Source: an uncultured beta proteobacterium (GTDB taxonomy: Bacteria > Pseudomonadota > Gammaproteobacteria > Burkholderiales > SG8-39). Taken from it: a DNA stretch of 35,736 nucleotides. The position numbers and the translations under genes were made by a program. Location: the NCBI GenBank assembly GCA_902826155.1, contig CADEDU010000062.1, positions 8,772 to 44,507 of the forward strand, written 5' to 3'. Every line of letters begins with the position of its first letter. Within the stretch, counting starts at the first letter, position 1. Shown one piece after another: positions 23,002 through 31,132 of this stretch. A model generated the notes under the pieces. It searched no databases and was not told the DNA's origin. It saw only the letters and a list, made by a program, of their open reading frames with translations.

Positions 23002-24591
23002 ATGCTCACCATGAACACCACCAACGGCCGCGATGCGGCATTAGGTACGCTCACCCGCGGTACGCTCACCCGCGCGGTACTGCCTGCGCTCGCCGTGGCG
23101 ATGATCGCGATCCCGCAGCCGGGTGCCGCACAGGGCTTTCGCGGCGGCGTGCGCGATGCACTCGGCCCGCAGTTCGATGCATCGCCCAATACCGCAACCA
23201 CCGACCGCTCCACCAGCCGCCGGCAGCTTTCCATGGATCGGCTGCGCGATTGGCACTCGATCGCACTCGATGCGACCGGCCTCGATCACACGCCAGTGGC
23301 CACGGGCGAGAGCCGCGTGTTCGGCGAGCAGCTCGGACCCGGCCGCTCCAGCCGCGCGATGGCGATCGTGCATGTGGCCATCTTCGATGCGATTAACGCG
23401 ATCCGGGGCGGCTATCGCGGCTTCACCGATCAACCGCGCGCCTCCGATGGTGCGTCCACGAGCGCGGCGATCGCACAGGCCGCCCACGACACGCTCGTCG
23501 CGCTATATCCATCGCAGCGCTCCGCGTTCGACGAGCTGCTTGCACGCGATATGGCCAATCTGCGCGAGAGCGGCAAGGCCGAAGGCATCGACGTCGGCAA
23601 GCGCGCAGCCGCCGCCATTCTCGCTCTGGCCGCCACCGACGGCGCACAGCATCAGGAGATGCGCGTCGGCATCGATTTCATTCCGAGCAACGAGCCGGGC
23701 AAGTGGCGGCCTGATCCGGTGAGTCAGATTCCGATCGCGCTCGGTGCGCGTTGGGGTGCAGTGCGACCGTTCGTGATGCAGACAGGCAGTCAGTTCCGGC
23801 TGCCGCCGCCGCCGGCACTCAACAGTCGCGACTACGCAAGCGCATTCAACGAAGCCAAGCGCATGGGCGGCGACGGGCTGAAGACCGCCACCGTCCGCTC
23901 ACAGGCGCAGACCGACGTCGGCATCTATTGGGCGTACGACGGCACGCCCAGCCTGTGCGCGCCGCCGCGGCTCTACAACCAGATCATCATGCGCGTGGCC
24001 GACACGCGCGGCACGAGCAGCGTGGTCGAACTGGCTCGGCTGCTGGCACTGGCGAATCTGGCGATGGCCGACACCGGCATCGCCGCGTGGGATTCGAAGT
24101 ATCACTACCAGTTCTGGCGCCCCATCACCGGTGTTCGCGAAGCGAGCCGCGGCGCGGGGCCGACCGGCAGAGGTGACGGCAACAGCGGCACGCAAGGCGA
24201 CCCGAACTTCATGCCGCTGGGCGCGCCGGCGAGCAATCTGCAGGGTCCGAACTTCACGCCGCCCTTCCCCGCGTATCCCTCGGGACACGCCGCGTTCGGG
24301 GGTGCGTTGTTCCAGACGCTGCGCAACTTCTATGGCACCGATCGCATCGCGTTCACGTTCGTCTCCGACGAGATGAACGGCGAAACGCACGATAACCAGG
24401 GCAACGTGCGGCCGCTGGTGACGCGTCGCTTCAACTCGCTCTCGGAGGCCGAGGAGGAGAACGGACACAGTCGCGTCTACCTGGGCATCCACTGGTCGTT
24501 CGACAAGACCGAGGGCATCGCCCAGGGGCGGCAGGTGGCGAACTACGTGTTCCGCAACGCGTTGCAGCCGCTGCGTACCACCACCCGCTGA
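23002..24591 (+). CDS. Vanadium-dependent haloperoxidase-family secreted protein
   Basis: 529 residues from ATG 23002 behind GGAGG. A Sec signal peptide ends about residue 44 (AVAMIAIPQPGAAQG). All vanadate-ligand motifs are present: K366 and R373 in SKYHYQFWRPITGVR, Ser427-Gly428-His429 in AYPSGHAAFGG, and R491/H497 in GHSRVYLGIHWSFD. These correspond in order to K353, R360, S402-G403-H404, R490 and H496 of fungal vanadium chloroperoxidase. The covalent vanadate ligand is His497. Enzymes of this group oxidise halides with peroxide; the same fold without vanadium acts as an acid phosphatase (PAP2 superfamily). It is divergent from phoX, beside ppk1, so a phosphatase role under phosphate limitation is an open alternative. 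Halide preference cannot be told. Confidence 0.9.
   Translation: MLTMNTTNGRDAALGTLTRGTLTRAVLPALAVAMIAIPQPGAAQGFRGGVRDALGPQFDASPNTATTDRSTSRRQLSMDRLRDWHSIALDATGLDHTPVATGESRVFGEQLGPGRSSRAMAIVHVAIFDAINAIRGGYRGFTDQPRASDGASTSAAIAQAAHDTLVALYPSQRSAFDELLARDMANLRESGKAEGIDVGKRAAAAILALAATDGAQHQEMRVGIDFIPSNEPGKWRPDPVSQIPIALGARWGAVRPFVMQTGSQFRLPPPPALNSRDYASAFNEAKRMGGDGLKTATVRSQAQTDVGIYWAYDGTPSLCAPPRLYNQIIMRVADTRGTSSVVELARLLALANLAMADTGIAAWDSKYHYQFWRPITGVREASRGAGPTGRGDGNSGTQGDPNFMPLGAPASNLQGPNFTPPFPAYPSGHAAFGGALFQTLRNFYGTDRIAFTFVSDEMNGETHDNQGNVRPLVTRRFNSLSEAEEENGHSRVYLGIHWSFDKTEGIAQGRQVANYVFRNALQPLRTTTR
23044..23073. repeat. Perfect 15-bp tandem duplication in the haloperoxidase signal region
   Basis: ggtacgctcacccgc occurs twice head to tail, giving Gly-Thr-Leu-Thr-Arg twice in the N-region of the signal peptide. 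The reading frame is kept. Confidence 0.9.
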
Positions 24592-24730
24592 GGCACTGCG
24601 TATCGCTGCCAGCTGATCGCTTCCACCTCCACCACCCCTGCCGCTGCGGCGCGCGGGGGCATGGGGGGCGTACCGCGCCGCCCGCGGCGTAGACTCGCTC
24701 CACAGCCGACTACCACAAGGAGCGAGCACG

Positions 24731-27046
24731 ATGGCCACGACACCGAAGTTCGGCATCGGGCAGGCGGTTCGTCGCAAGGAAGACGAGCGCCTGCTCACCG
24801 GCACCGGGCGCTATACCGATGACGTGAACATGCCCGGCGTGCTGCACGCGCACTTCGTGCGCTCGCCGCACGCACGCGCGCGCATCGTCTCGATCGACGT
24901 GGCGCAGGCGAAGCAGGCGCCCGGGGTGCTTGCCGTCTACACGCATGCCGATCTCACCGCCGACAACATCCTGCCGTTGCCGGTGCTCACGGATATTCCG
25001 GTCAAAGCGCCCGGAGGTGGCGATGTGGCCGGTCCGCCACGACACGCGCTGGCCAGCGGCGAGGTGCGCTACGTCGGCGAAGCGGTCGCGATCGTCGTCG
25101 CGCGCACGCATGCTCAGGCGATGGACGCGGCCGAGCGCGTCGAGGTGCGCTACGAATCGCTGCCGGCGGTGATCGATCCGGCCGCCGCGGTCAAGCCGGG
25201 CACAACGCCGCTGTGGCCCGCGGCAACCGGCAACGTTGCCGGCGTGTTTGCCGTGGGTGATGCCGCGGCGGTGGACAAGGCGATCGCCGGCGCCGCGCAC
25301 GTGGTGAAGCTCGATCTGGTGAACAACCGGCTGGCACCCAACACGATGGAGCCGCGCGCGATCCTGTGCGACTACGACCGCGCCGCGCGCAAGTACACGG
25401 TGCACGTGGCCAGTCAGGCGAGCCAGGGCTTCAAGATGGCGCTGGCGGGCGCGATCCTGCAGGTGCCGCCGGACAACGTGCGCATCGTCGTGGGCGACAT
25501 CGGCGGCGGTTTCGGCATGAAGGTCGGGCCGTATCCGGAGTACGTCGCGGTGTGTTACGCCGCGAGCAAGCTGGCGCAGCCGGTGCGCTGGGTCGCCACG
25601 CGCAGCGAAGCGTTCCTCGCCGACACGCACGGCCGCGCGCACGTGACGCACGCCGAACTGGCTTTGGATGCGAACGGCAAGATCCTCGCGCTCAAGATCC
25701 GCAACCTCGCCGACATGGGCGCATATCTCGCCTACGTCGGTCCGCTGATCCCCACGATCGCCGCCGGCCAGGTGATCACCAACGTGTACGACATCAAGCT
25801 GATGCACGCGGAGATCCTGTGCGTGCTCACCAACACCACACCGGTGGATGCCTATCGCGGCGCGGGCCGCCCCGAGTCGGTGTTCATGATGGAACGCCTG
25901 ATGGATCTGGCGGCGGCACAGACGAAGCTCGATCCGGCCGAAGTCCGGCGCCGCAACCTGATCCCGAAAGCGGCGTTGCCCTATACCACACTGTTAGGCG
26001 CGATCTACGACAGCGGCGACTACGCGGCGATTCTCGAGCGCACGTTGCGCGAAGGCGACTGGGCCGGTTTCCCCGCTCGCAAGGCCGCGGCGGCCAAACG
26101 CGGCAAGCTCGCCGGGCGCGGCCTGTCGTGCTACGTCGAGATCACCGGCGCGTTCGATCCGGTCGAGCACGTGCAGGTCACGGTGAGCGGCGACGGACGG
26201 GTGCAGCTGATCGCCGGTACGCAGTCGATGGGCCAGGGTCTCGATACCAGTTTCAGCCAGCTGCTTGCGGACAAGCTCGGCGTCCCGTTCGAGTGTGTCG
26301 ACGTCATTCAGGGCGACACCGATGTCGTGAAGGCGGGCAGCGGTTCGATCGGCTCGCGCTCCTCGTTCGTCGGCGGGCAAGCCGTGCTCACCGGCGGCGA
26401 CGAGCTCATCAAGAAGGGCCGCGAACTGGCCGCCGATGCGCTGGAGGCGGCAGGCGGCGACATCGCATTCGTCGACGGACGCTTCACCGTCGCCGGCACC
26501 GACCGCAGCATCGGGCTGTTCGAGCTGGCGCGCAAGCAGACCGCTCAACGCATTCACGTCATGGCCACCTCCACCGCCGGCGGCATGAGCTATCCCAATG
26601 GCGCGAACATCTGCGAGGTGGAAATCGATCGCGACACCGGCGAGCTTGCCGTGACGCGGTTCACCGCCGTCAACGACGTGGGTACCGTGATCAATCCGAT
26701 GATCGTCGCCGGTCAGGTGCATGGCGGCGTGGCACAAGGCATCGGGCAGGCGCTGCACGAGCGCATCGTGTATGACCCCGCGAGCGGCCAGCTCCTCACC
26801 GGTTCGTATCTCGACTACACCATGCCGCGCGCCGACGATGTCCCCTCGATCACCACGGCGGCCGACGAATCCACGCCCAGCCCCACCAACATCATCGGCG
26901 CCAAGGGAGCGGGCGAAGCCGGTGCAGTGAGCGCCCCGCCCGCGGTGATCGCCGCGATCGTCGATGCGCTCGCGCAGTTCGGCGTCACCCACCTCGACAT
27001 GCCGGTACGCAGCGAGACGCTATGGCAGGTGATGCAGCGCCGCTAG
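24731..27046 (+). CDS. Xanthine dehydrogenase-family molybdopterin-binding subunit, form II CoxL-like
   Basis: 771 residues from ATG 24731, with AAGGAG 8 bases upstream. The molybdenum hydroxylase large-subunit order is intact: N-terminal GIGQAVRRKEDERLLTGTGR, the GGGFGMK motif, MPT-contact VDAYRGAGRPE, GTQSMGQGLDTSFSQ, GSGSIGSRSS and the catalytic Glu729 in GAKGAGEAGA. The active-site loop reads AYRGAGR, the signature of form II CoxL homologues, and not AYxCSFR of true CO dehydrogenase, so CO oxidation is not supported. Such enzymes hydroxylate aldehydes, purines or N-heterocycles with water via a Mo-MCD cofactor. No FAD (CoxM) or 2Fe-2S (CoxS) subunit gene is in this window. Its end overlaps the histidine kinase gene by 25 bases. 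Confidence 0.92.
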   Translation: MATTPKFGIGQAVRRKEDERLLTGTGRYTDDVNMPGVLHAHFVRSPHARARIVSIDVAQAKQAPGVLAVYTHADLTADNILPLPVLTDIPVKAPGGGDVAGPPRHALASGEVRYVGEAVAIVVARTHAQAMDAAERVEVRYESLPAVIDPAAAVKPGTTPLWPAATGNVAGVFAVGDAAAVDKAIAGAAHVVKLDLVNNRLAPNTMEPRAILCDYDRAARKYTVHVASQASQGFKMALAGAILQVPPDNVRIVVGDIGGGFGMKVGPYPEYVAVCYAASKLAQPVRWVATRSEAFLADTHGRAHVTHAELALDANGKILALKIRNLADMGAYLAYVGPLIPTIAAGQVITNVYDIKLMHAEILCVLTNTTPVDAYRGAGRPESVFMMERLMDLAAAQTKLDPAEVRRRNLIPKAALPYTTLLGAIYDSGDYAAILERTLREGDWAGFPARKAAAAKRGKLAGRGLSCYVEITGAFDPVEHVQVTVSGDGRVQLIAGTQSMGQGLDTSFSQLLADKLGVPFECVDVIQGDTDVVKAGSGSIGSRSSFVGGQAVLTGGDELIKKGRELAADALEAAGGDIAFVDGRFTVAGTDRSIGLFELARKQTAQRIHVMATSTAGGMSYPNGANICEVEIDRDTGELAVTRFTAVNDVGTVINPMIVAGQVHGGVAQGIGQALHERIVYDPASGQLLTGSYLDYTMPRADDVPSITTAADESTPSPTNIIGAKGAGEAGAVSAPPAVIAAIVDALAQFGVTHLDMPVRSETLWQVMQRR

Positions 27047-29052
27047 TCGCGCGAGGCGGCGCCGCAGCGTCGTCGGCGCTAACCGGCGACACCAGCCTGT
27101 TTTCTGGCTCCGGTGTGCTGATCGCGCTCGCCTACATCGCGGGCTACGTGGCGCTCGATTGGGTGAGCTACCTCTATCCACTGGCACCGTTTGCGATCAC
27201 GCCGTGGAATCCGCCACCGGGCTTGAGCATCGCCTTGCTCACGATTGCCGGATTGCGGATGTGGCCGGCGGTGTTCATCGCCGTGCTGGCCGCGGAACTG
27301 CTCGTTCGACCAAGCGGCACGCTGCCGGTCGCAGGCGTGACCACCGCGCTGTCGTTCGCATTGGGCTATTGCGCGGCGTCGGCCTTCTTGCACTACGTGC
27401 GTTTCGACGCGCAACTGACGCGCGTGCGCGATGTCGTGTGGCTGGTGGTCACCGCGGTCAACGGCAGCGTCATGATCGCGGCCACATACGTCGGGCTGCT
27501 GGTGCTCCTGAACGCACTGCAACCGGCCGATGCGCTCGATGCCATCCTCAAGCTGTGGGTGGGTGATGCCATCGGCATCATTGTCGCCGCGCCGCTGGTC
27601 ATGCTGCTGTTCGCGCGCGGACTACAACCGAGCGAGCCCGCGCGCTGGCCGTTCACCGAGGCGGCGCTGCAGGCATCGGCGGTCATCGCTGCCCTGGTCG
27701 GGGTGTTCGCGGTCGGCGCCGGCAACGAGGAGCGCTACTTCTATCTCTTGTTCCTGCCGCTCATCTGGGTGTGCCTGCGACACGGCCTGCCGGGTGCCGT
27801 CTGGTGTCTGGTGGCCATCCAGATCGGCCTGCTCATCGGCTTTCGATTCGCGCAACATCCACCGAATAGCGTGCTCGATCTGCAGTTGTTGATGCTCGCC
27901 ATCGCCATTACCGGTCTGATGCTCGGCGCAGCTGTGAGCGAGCGTCGAGAAGCGCTCGAGACGCTCGGCTCGCGCGAGGCCGAATTGCGAACGGTTGTCG
28001 CCACCGCGCCCGATGCCATCCTCACGATCGATTCGGAGGGTCTGGTCATGGCGGCCAATCCTGCCGCTCAAGCGATGTTCGGGGAATCCGCGCAACGCAT
28101 CGTCGGCAGACCAATCGAGAGATTCGTGATCGGTACGCCCCCGGATATGGATGGCGTCCACAACGTCCCGGTGACAGGCGTCCGCGCCGATGGCGCAGCG
28201 TTTCCGGCCGAGGCCTCGTTCAACCGGACCGTGGCGAACGCTCGCACGTTGCGAATCGGCGTCGTTCGCGACATCTCCGATCGGGCGGCCATGGAGGAGC
28301 AGCTGCGCGAACGAGAACGCGAGCTCGACCGCACCATGCGAGTGGCATCGGCGAGCGAGCTTGCCTCGGCGCTTGCGCACGAGCTCAATCAGCCGCTCGC
28401 GGCGATTGCCAACTATGTGCGCGCCTGCAAACTGATGATCGAGGCGAGGAACGTTGCCGATCCGCAGCTGCAAGCCGCAATGAGTCGGGCGATCGAGGAA
28501 GTCGCACGCGCCGGCGACGTGCTGCGCCGCCTGCGTGAGTTCTTCCGCACAGGCGGATCGCGATTGGAATGGACCGATCTGCGAGCGCTGATGGCCACCG
28601 TCGTTCATCACTGGTCCGATCGTGCGCGATCAGGCTCAATCGAGTTCTCGTTGCGCACGGACTCGTCGCTCTCGCCAGTGTTCGCCGATCGGGTCCAGAT
28701 CGAGATCGTGCTGCACAACCTGGTCGGTAACGCGCTCGATTCGCTCTCGATGCCCAGCTCCCACGAGCGCCAGGTTGAAGTCGATGCAGTGATGGAGGGC
28801 ACCTCGCAGGTGCAGGTGACGGTCCGCGACTCCGGAGCGGGGCTGTCCGACGCGGTCCTTGCGACGCTGTTCCAGCCGTTCGCGACCACCAAACCGGCGG
28901 GGATGGGCCTTGGCTTGGCACTCAGCCGCTCGATCGTCGAGAACCACGGTGGCCGGCTCTGGGCAGAACGACTCGCGCGTGGTGTGGCATTCCATTTCAC
29001 GCTGCCGGTGGGGACGCCACCGGAGCGCGCGCCCGAGAGCGGCGGGCCATGA
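27022..29052 (+). CDS. MASE1-PAS sensor histidine kinase
   Basis: 676 residues from ATG 27022, which overlaps the end of the CoxL-like gene. Residues about 33-305 are a MASE1-like integral membrane sensor with eight or more helices (APFAITPWNPPPGLSIALL is typical). A PAS domain follows at about 318-420 (AELRTVVATAPDAILTIDSE, with GVVRDISDR at its end). The kinase core is of the FixL/TodS-like HisKA type: His453 in ALAHELNQPLAAIANY, then N-box NLVGNALDSL, G1 DSGAGLS, and G2 TTKPAGMGLGLALSRSI. No heme-binding histidine can be picked out in the PAS core by eye. It sits in the inner membrane and would phosphorylate the response regulator encoded next, whose start overlaps its stop. The signal is unknown. 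Confidence 0.92.
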   Translation: MAGDAAPLVARGGAAASSALTGDTSLFSGSGVLIALAYIAGYVALDWVSYLYPLAPFAITPWNPPPGLSIALLTIAGLRMWPAVFIAVLAAELLVRPSGTLPVAGVTTALSFALGYCAASAFLHYVRFDAQLTRVRDVVWLVVTAVNGSVMIAATYVGLLVLLNALQPADALDAILKLWVGDAIGIIVAAPLVMLLFARGLQPSEPARWPFTEAALQASAVIAALVGVFAVGAGNEERYFYLLFLPLIWVCLRHGLPGAVWCLVAIQIGLLIGFRFAQHPPNSVLDLQLLMLAIAITGLMLGAAVSERREALETLGSREAELRTVVATAPDAILTIDSEGLVMAANPAAQAMFGESAQRIVGRPIERFVIGTPPDMDGVHNVPVTGVRADGAAFPAEASFNRTVANARTLRIGVVRDISDRAAMEEQLRERERELDRTMRVASASELASALAHELNQPLAAIANYVRACKLMIEARNVADPQLQAAMSRAIEEVARAGDVLRRLREFFRTGGSRLEWTDLRALMATVVHHWSDRARSGSIEFSLRTDSSLSPVFADRVQIEIVLHNLVGNALDSLSMPSSHERQVEVDAVMEGTSQVQVTVRDSGAGLSDAVLATLFQPFATTKPAGMGLGLALSRSIVENHGGRLWAERLARGVAFHFTLPVGTPPERAPESGGP

Positions 29053-29663
29053 GCACCGTCTACATCGTCGACGATGACCGCGGCGTGCGCGATTCGCTGG
29101 TATTGCTGCTGTCGCTCAAGGGCTACGCCACGCGAGCCTTCGACAGTGGCAGGGCATTCCTCGCTGCAGCGTTACCGGAGTGGGCGGGCTGCGCACTGGT
29201 CGATCTGCGCATGCCGGGCATGAGCGGGCTCGAGCTGCAACGCGAGCTCGCCGCGCGCGGCATCGGGCTGCCGTTGATCTTCATTACGGCGCACGGTGAT
29301 GTGACTGCCACACGCCAGGCGCTCAAGAGCGGCGCGGTCGATTTCATCGAGAAGCCGATCGACGACGTCGAACTGCTCGCCGCCATCGAAGCGGCATGCA
29401 AGCGCGACGAGCGCGCACGCCATTCGCGTGCGCATTCGACCCGGTTCGGGGAACTGCTCGCGCGCCTCACGCCCAGAGAACGCGAGATCCTCGACCGCGT
29501 CGTCGCCGGCGAGCACAACCGCGAGATCGCGCAGGCGCTTGGCATCAGCGCCCGAACCGTCGAAGTGCACAAGGCGCACCTGATGGACAAGCTGCAGATC
29601 GAACGGATTCCCGATCTGGTACGCGCGATGCTCGAACTGCGCCGCGAAGGTCCGGCTGGGTAG
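29049..29663 (+). CDS. FixJ/NarL-type response regulator with LuxR HTH
   Basis: 204 residues; the ATG overlaps the kinase stop (ATGAG...TGA), so the pair is translationally coupled. The receiver domain has the acidic pocket DDD (8-10), phosphoacceptor Asp52 in LVDLRMPG, Thr in FITAHGD and Lys in FIEKPID. The GluxR-type HTH at about 138-195 begins LTPREREILDRVVAG and contains NREIAQALGISARTVEVHKAHLMDKL. The relation to FixJ and TodT-type regulators suggests activation of target promoters by phosphorylated dimers. The adjacent CoxL-like gene and the Mrp operon immediately downstream are the obvious candidate targets. Confidence 0.94.
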   Translation: MSTVYIVDDDRGVRDSLVLLLSLKGYATRAFDSGRAFLAAALPEWAGCALVDLRMPGMSGLELQRELAARGIGLPLIFITAHGDVTATRQALKSGAVDFIEKPIDDVELLAAIEAACKRDERARHSRAHSTRFGELLARLTPREREILDRVVAGEHNREIAQALGISARTVEVHKAHLMDKLQIERIPDLVRAMLELRREGPAG

Positions 29664-29672
29664 CGTCGCTAC

Positions 29673-29694
29673 GGGCAACCCTTAGGGGTGGCCC
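29673..29694. terminator. Hairpin between the response regulator and the Mrp cluster
   Basis: GGGC-A-ACCC, loop TTAG, GGGT-G-GCCC: two 4-bp GC-rich stems separated by an A-G mismatch. It begins 10 bases after the response-regulator stop. No T-run follows, so it may be a weak terminator, an mRNA-stabilising structure or part of the Mrp leader. Confidence 0.45.
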
Positions 29695-29755
29695 CAATTG
29701 CAAGGCGTGCGCGCTCGTTCACGCTCGGCATCCTCGATTTCCCGAGGACGCGACC

Positions 29756-29920
29756 GTGCTGGCAGAGCTGGCGAACTGGCTGCAATCGCTGGATCCGGCG
29801 TTCGTTTTTCTGCTGGTTCTTCCCTTCGTGGTGGCGCTCGTCGGCCTGCTCACCGAGCTGGCTGAACGCGGCCGTCGCAAGCATCGCGACGTCGACCGCC
29901 CGCCCCGTCGGGGACAGTAG
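29756..29920 (+). CDS. Small membrane protein resembling the N-terminal extension of MrpE
   Basis: 54 residues from GTG 29756, with GAGG eight bases upstream. The product is one hydrophobic helix (FVFLLVLPFVVALVGLL) followed by a highly basic tail (RGRRKHRDVDRPPRRGQ). Over 31 residues (ELANWL... to ...LTE) it is identical at 17 positions to the first residues of the MrpE-like protein encoded 38 bases downstream, including WL--LD and LPFVVA-VGL. A tandem duplication of this module is the simplest explanation. It could be an accessory single-span subunit of the antiporter or a remnant; the good ribosome-binding site and clean helix favour a real gene. Confidence 0.55.
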   Translation: MLAELANWLQSLDPAFVFLLVLPFVVALVGLLTELAERGRRKHRDVDRPPRRGQ

Positions 29921-29958
29921 TCATCCACCGAACTGTCGCGCACCCTGGACCCTCACCC

Positions 29959-30534
29959 ATGGCCCACGAGCTCTTCGCCTGGCTGCGCAATCTCGATGCG
30001 CTCTATCTCGCGTTGATGCTGCTGCCGTTCGTCGTCGCCGCGGTGGGGCTGGCGCGCGAGTCGCTGGTTGTGACGACCTTCGGCGTGCTGATCGGCTTCT
30101 GGCTGCTGCTGTCGGGGCACTTCAAGCCGTTCCTCATTGCAGCCGGCGCGGGCTGCGTCGCGGCGGTCATCGTGTTCGCGCGTCGCATGGAACTGGTCGA
30201 CCGCGAAGGCGTGCCGATCGATCTATGGCGGGCGGTGTTCAGCTACTGGCCGTGGCTCATCAAGGAGATCGTGAAATCGGCACTGCAAGTCACGCGGATC
30301 GTGCTGCATCCGCGGCTGCCGATCAGCCCGACGCTGGTGCGCTTCAAGCCATCGCAGCGCACCGTCACCGGGCTGGTGCTGCACGCGAACTCGATCACGC
30401 TCACACCCGGCACGATCACGGTCGAGCTCGATTCGAACGAGTTCCTGGTCCATGCGCTGACCGAAGCGGGTGCTGCCGGCGTCGTCGACAGTGAGATGGA
30501 TCGGCGCGTGAGCCGTCTCGAGGACAAGCGCTGA
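29959..30534 (+). CDS. mrpE: Mrp cation/proton antiporter subunit E with N-terminal extension
   Basis: 191 residues from ATG 29959. The core is MnhE/MrpE-like: a helix pair FGVLIGFWLLLSGHFKPFLI, cytoplasmic RRMELVDREG, then WPWLIKEIVKSALQVTRIVLH and the soluble domain PTLVRFKPSQ ... ANSITLTPGTITVEL. The first ~37 residues form an extra helix not usual for the family and resemble the small protein encoded just upstream. MrpE supports assembly of the multi-subunit antiporter in the inner membrane. Its stop overlaps the mrpF start (TGATG). Ribosome-binding sequence is weak. Confidence 0.88.
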   Translation: MAHELFAWLRNLDALYLALMLLPFVVAAVGLARESLVVTTFGVLIGFWLLLSGHFKPFLIAAGAGCVAAVIVFARRMELVDREGVPIDLWRAVFSYWPWLIKEIVKSALQVTRIVLHPRLPISPTLVRFKPSQRTVTGLVLHANSITLTPGTITVELDSNEFLVHALTEAGAAGVVDSEMDRRVSRLEDKR

Positions 30535-30809
30535 TGTTCGCCGCCGCAGCCCTGGCTCTGCTGATCACGTTGGCGCTGGCCACGGCCCGTGCTGCGCTGG
30601 GTCCCACCGTGTTCGATCGGCTGCAGGGCGCAAACACGATCGGCACGCTGGCGATGCTGCTGCTCGCGGTACTCGGTTTTCTCGCCGGCCGGCCGGAATT
30701 CCTCGACCTCGCCGTCACCTACGGCTTGCTGAACGTGATCGGCACGATCGCGGTACTGAAGTTCTTCCGTCAGGGCGACCTGGGCGATCCCGGGCGATCC
30801 CAGTCATGA
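30534..30809 (+). CDS. mrpF: Mrp antiporter subunit F
   Basis: 91 residues, three membrane helices, as usual for MrpF/MnhF. The central GPTVFDRLQGANTIGTLAMLL followed by a third helix with ALTYGLLN-like DLAVTYGLLNVIGTIAVLKFF (in parts) is the family signature, including the conserved Asp of the DR motif. Start and stop overlap the neighbouring genes (TGATG and ATGA), so it is part of one translationally coupled operon. Confidence 0.93.
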   Translation: MFAAAALALLITLALATARAALGPTVFDRLQGANTIGTLAMLLLAVLGFLAGRPEFLDLAVTYGLLNVIGTIAVLKFFRQGDLGDPGRSQS

Positions 30810-31132
30810 GCGCCGCGCTCGATCTGGCGAGTTGGGTGTGCCTCGTGACGGGTGGCGCATTCTGCATCGTCGGCGGGATCGGCCTGATTCGCATGCCCGA
30901 TTTCTTCACGCGGATGCACGCGGCGAGCGTCACCGAGACGCTTGGTGCCGGGCTGATCCTCTTCGGACTGGCACTGCAGGCCGGCTGGACGCTGATCACC
31001 GCGAAGCTGCTGGTAATCGGTTTGCTGATCCTGTTTGCCAGCCCCAGCGCCACCCATGCGCTGGTCAAGGCGGCGCTGGCGCGTGGGCTGAAACCGTTGC
31101 TCGCGGAAGGAGGGACGTCATCGAAGCGCTGA
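30806..31132 (+). CDS. mrpG: Mrp antiporter subunit G
   Basis: 108 residues with three helices. The MnhG signature is clear: GGIGLIRMPDFFTRMHAAS followed by TLGAGLILFG and a last helix ending SPSATHALVKAAL. MrpG is a small subunit that packs against MrpF and MrpE in the antiporter. Its stop (31130-31132) lies inside the beginning of the next gene. Confidence 0.94.
   Translation: MSAALDLASWVCLVTGGAFCIVGGIGLIRMPDFFTRMHAASVTETLGAGLILFGLALQAGWTLITAKLLVIGLLILFASPSATHALVKAALARGLKPLLAEGGTSSKR

Noticed and set aside
24731..27046. CO dehydrogenase large subunit (coxL form I)
   Set aside because: The active-site loop is AYRGAGR and not AYxCSFR, and no CoxM or CoxS gene is nearby.
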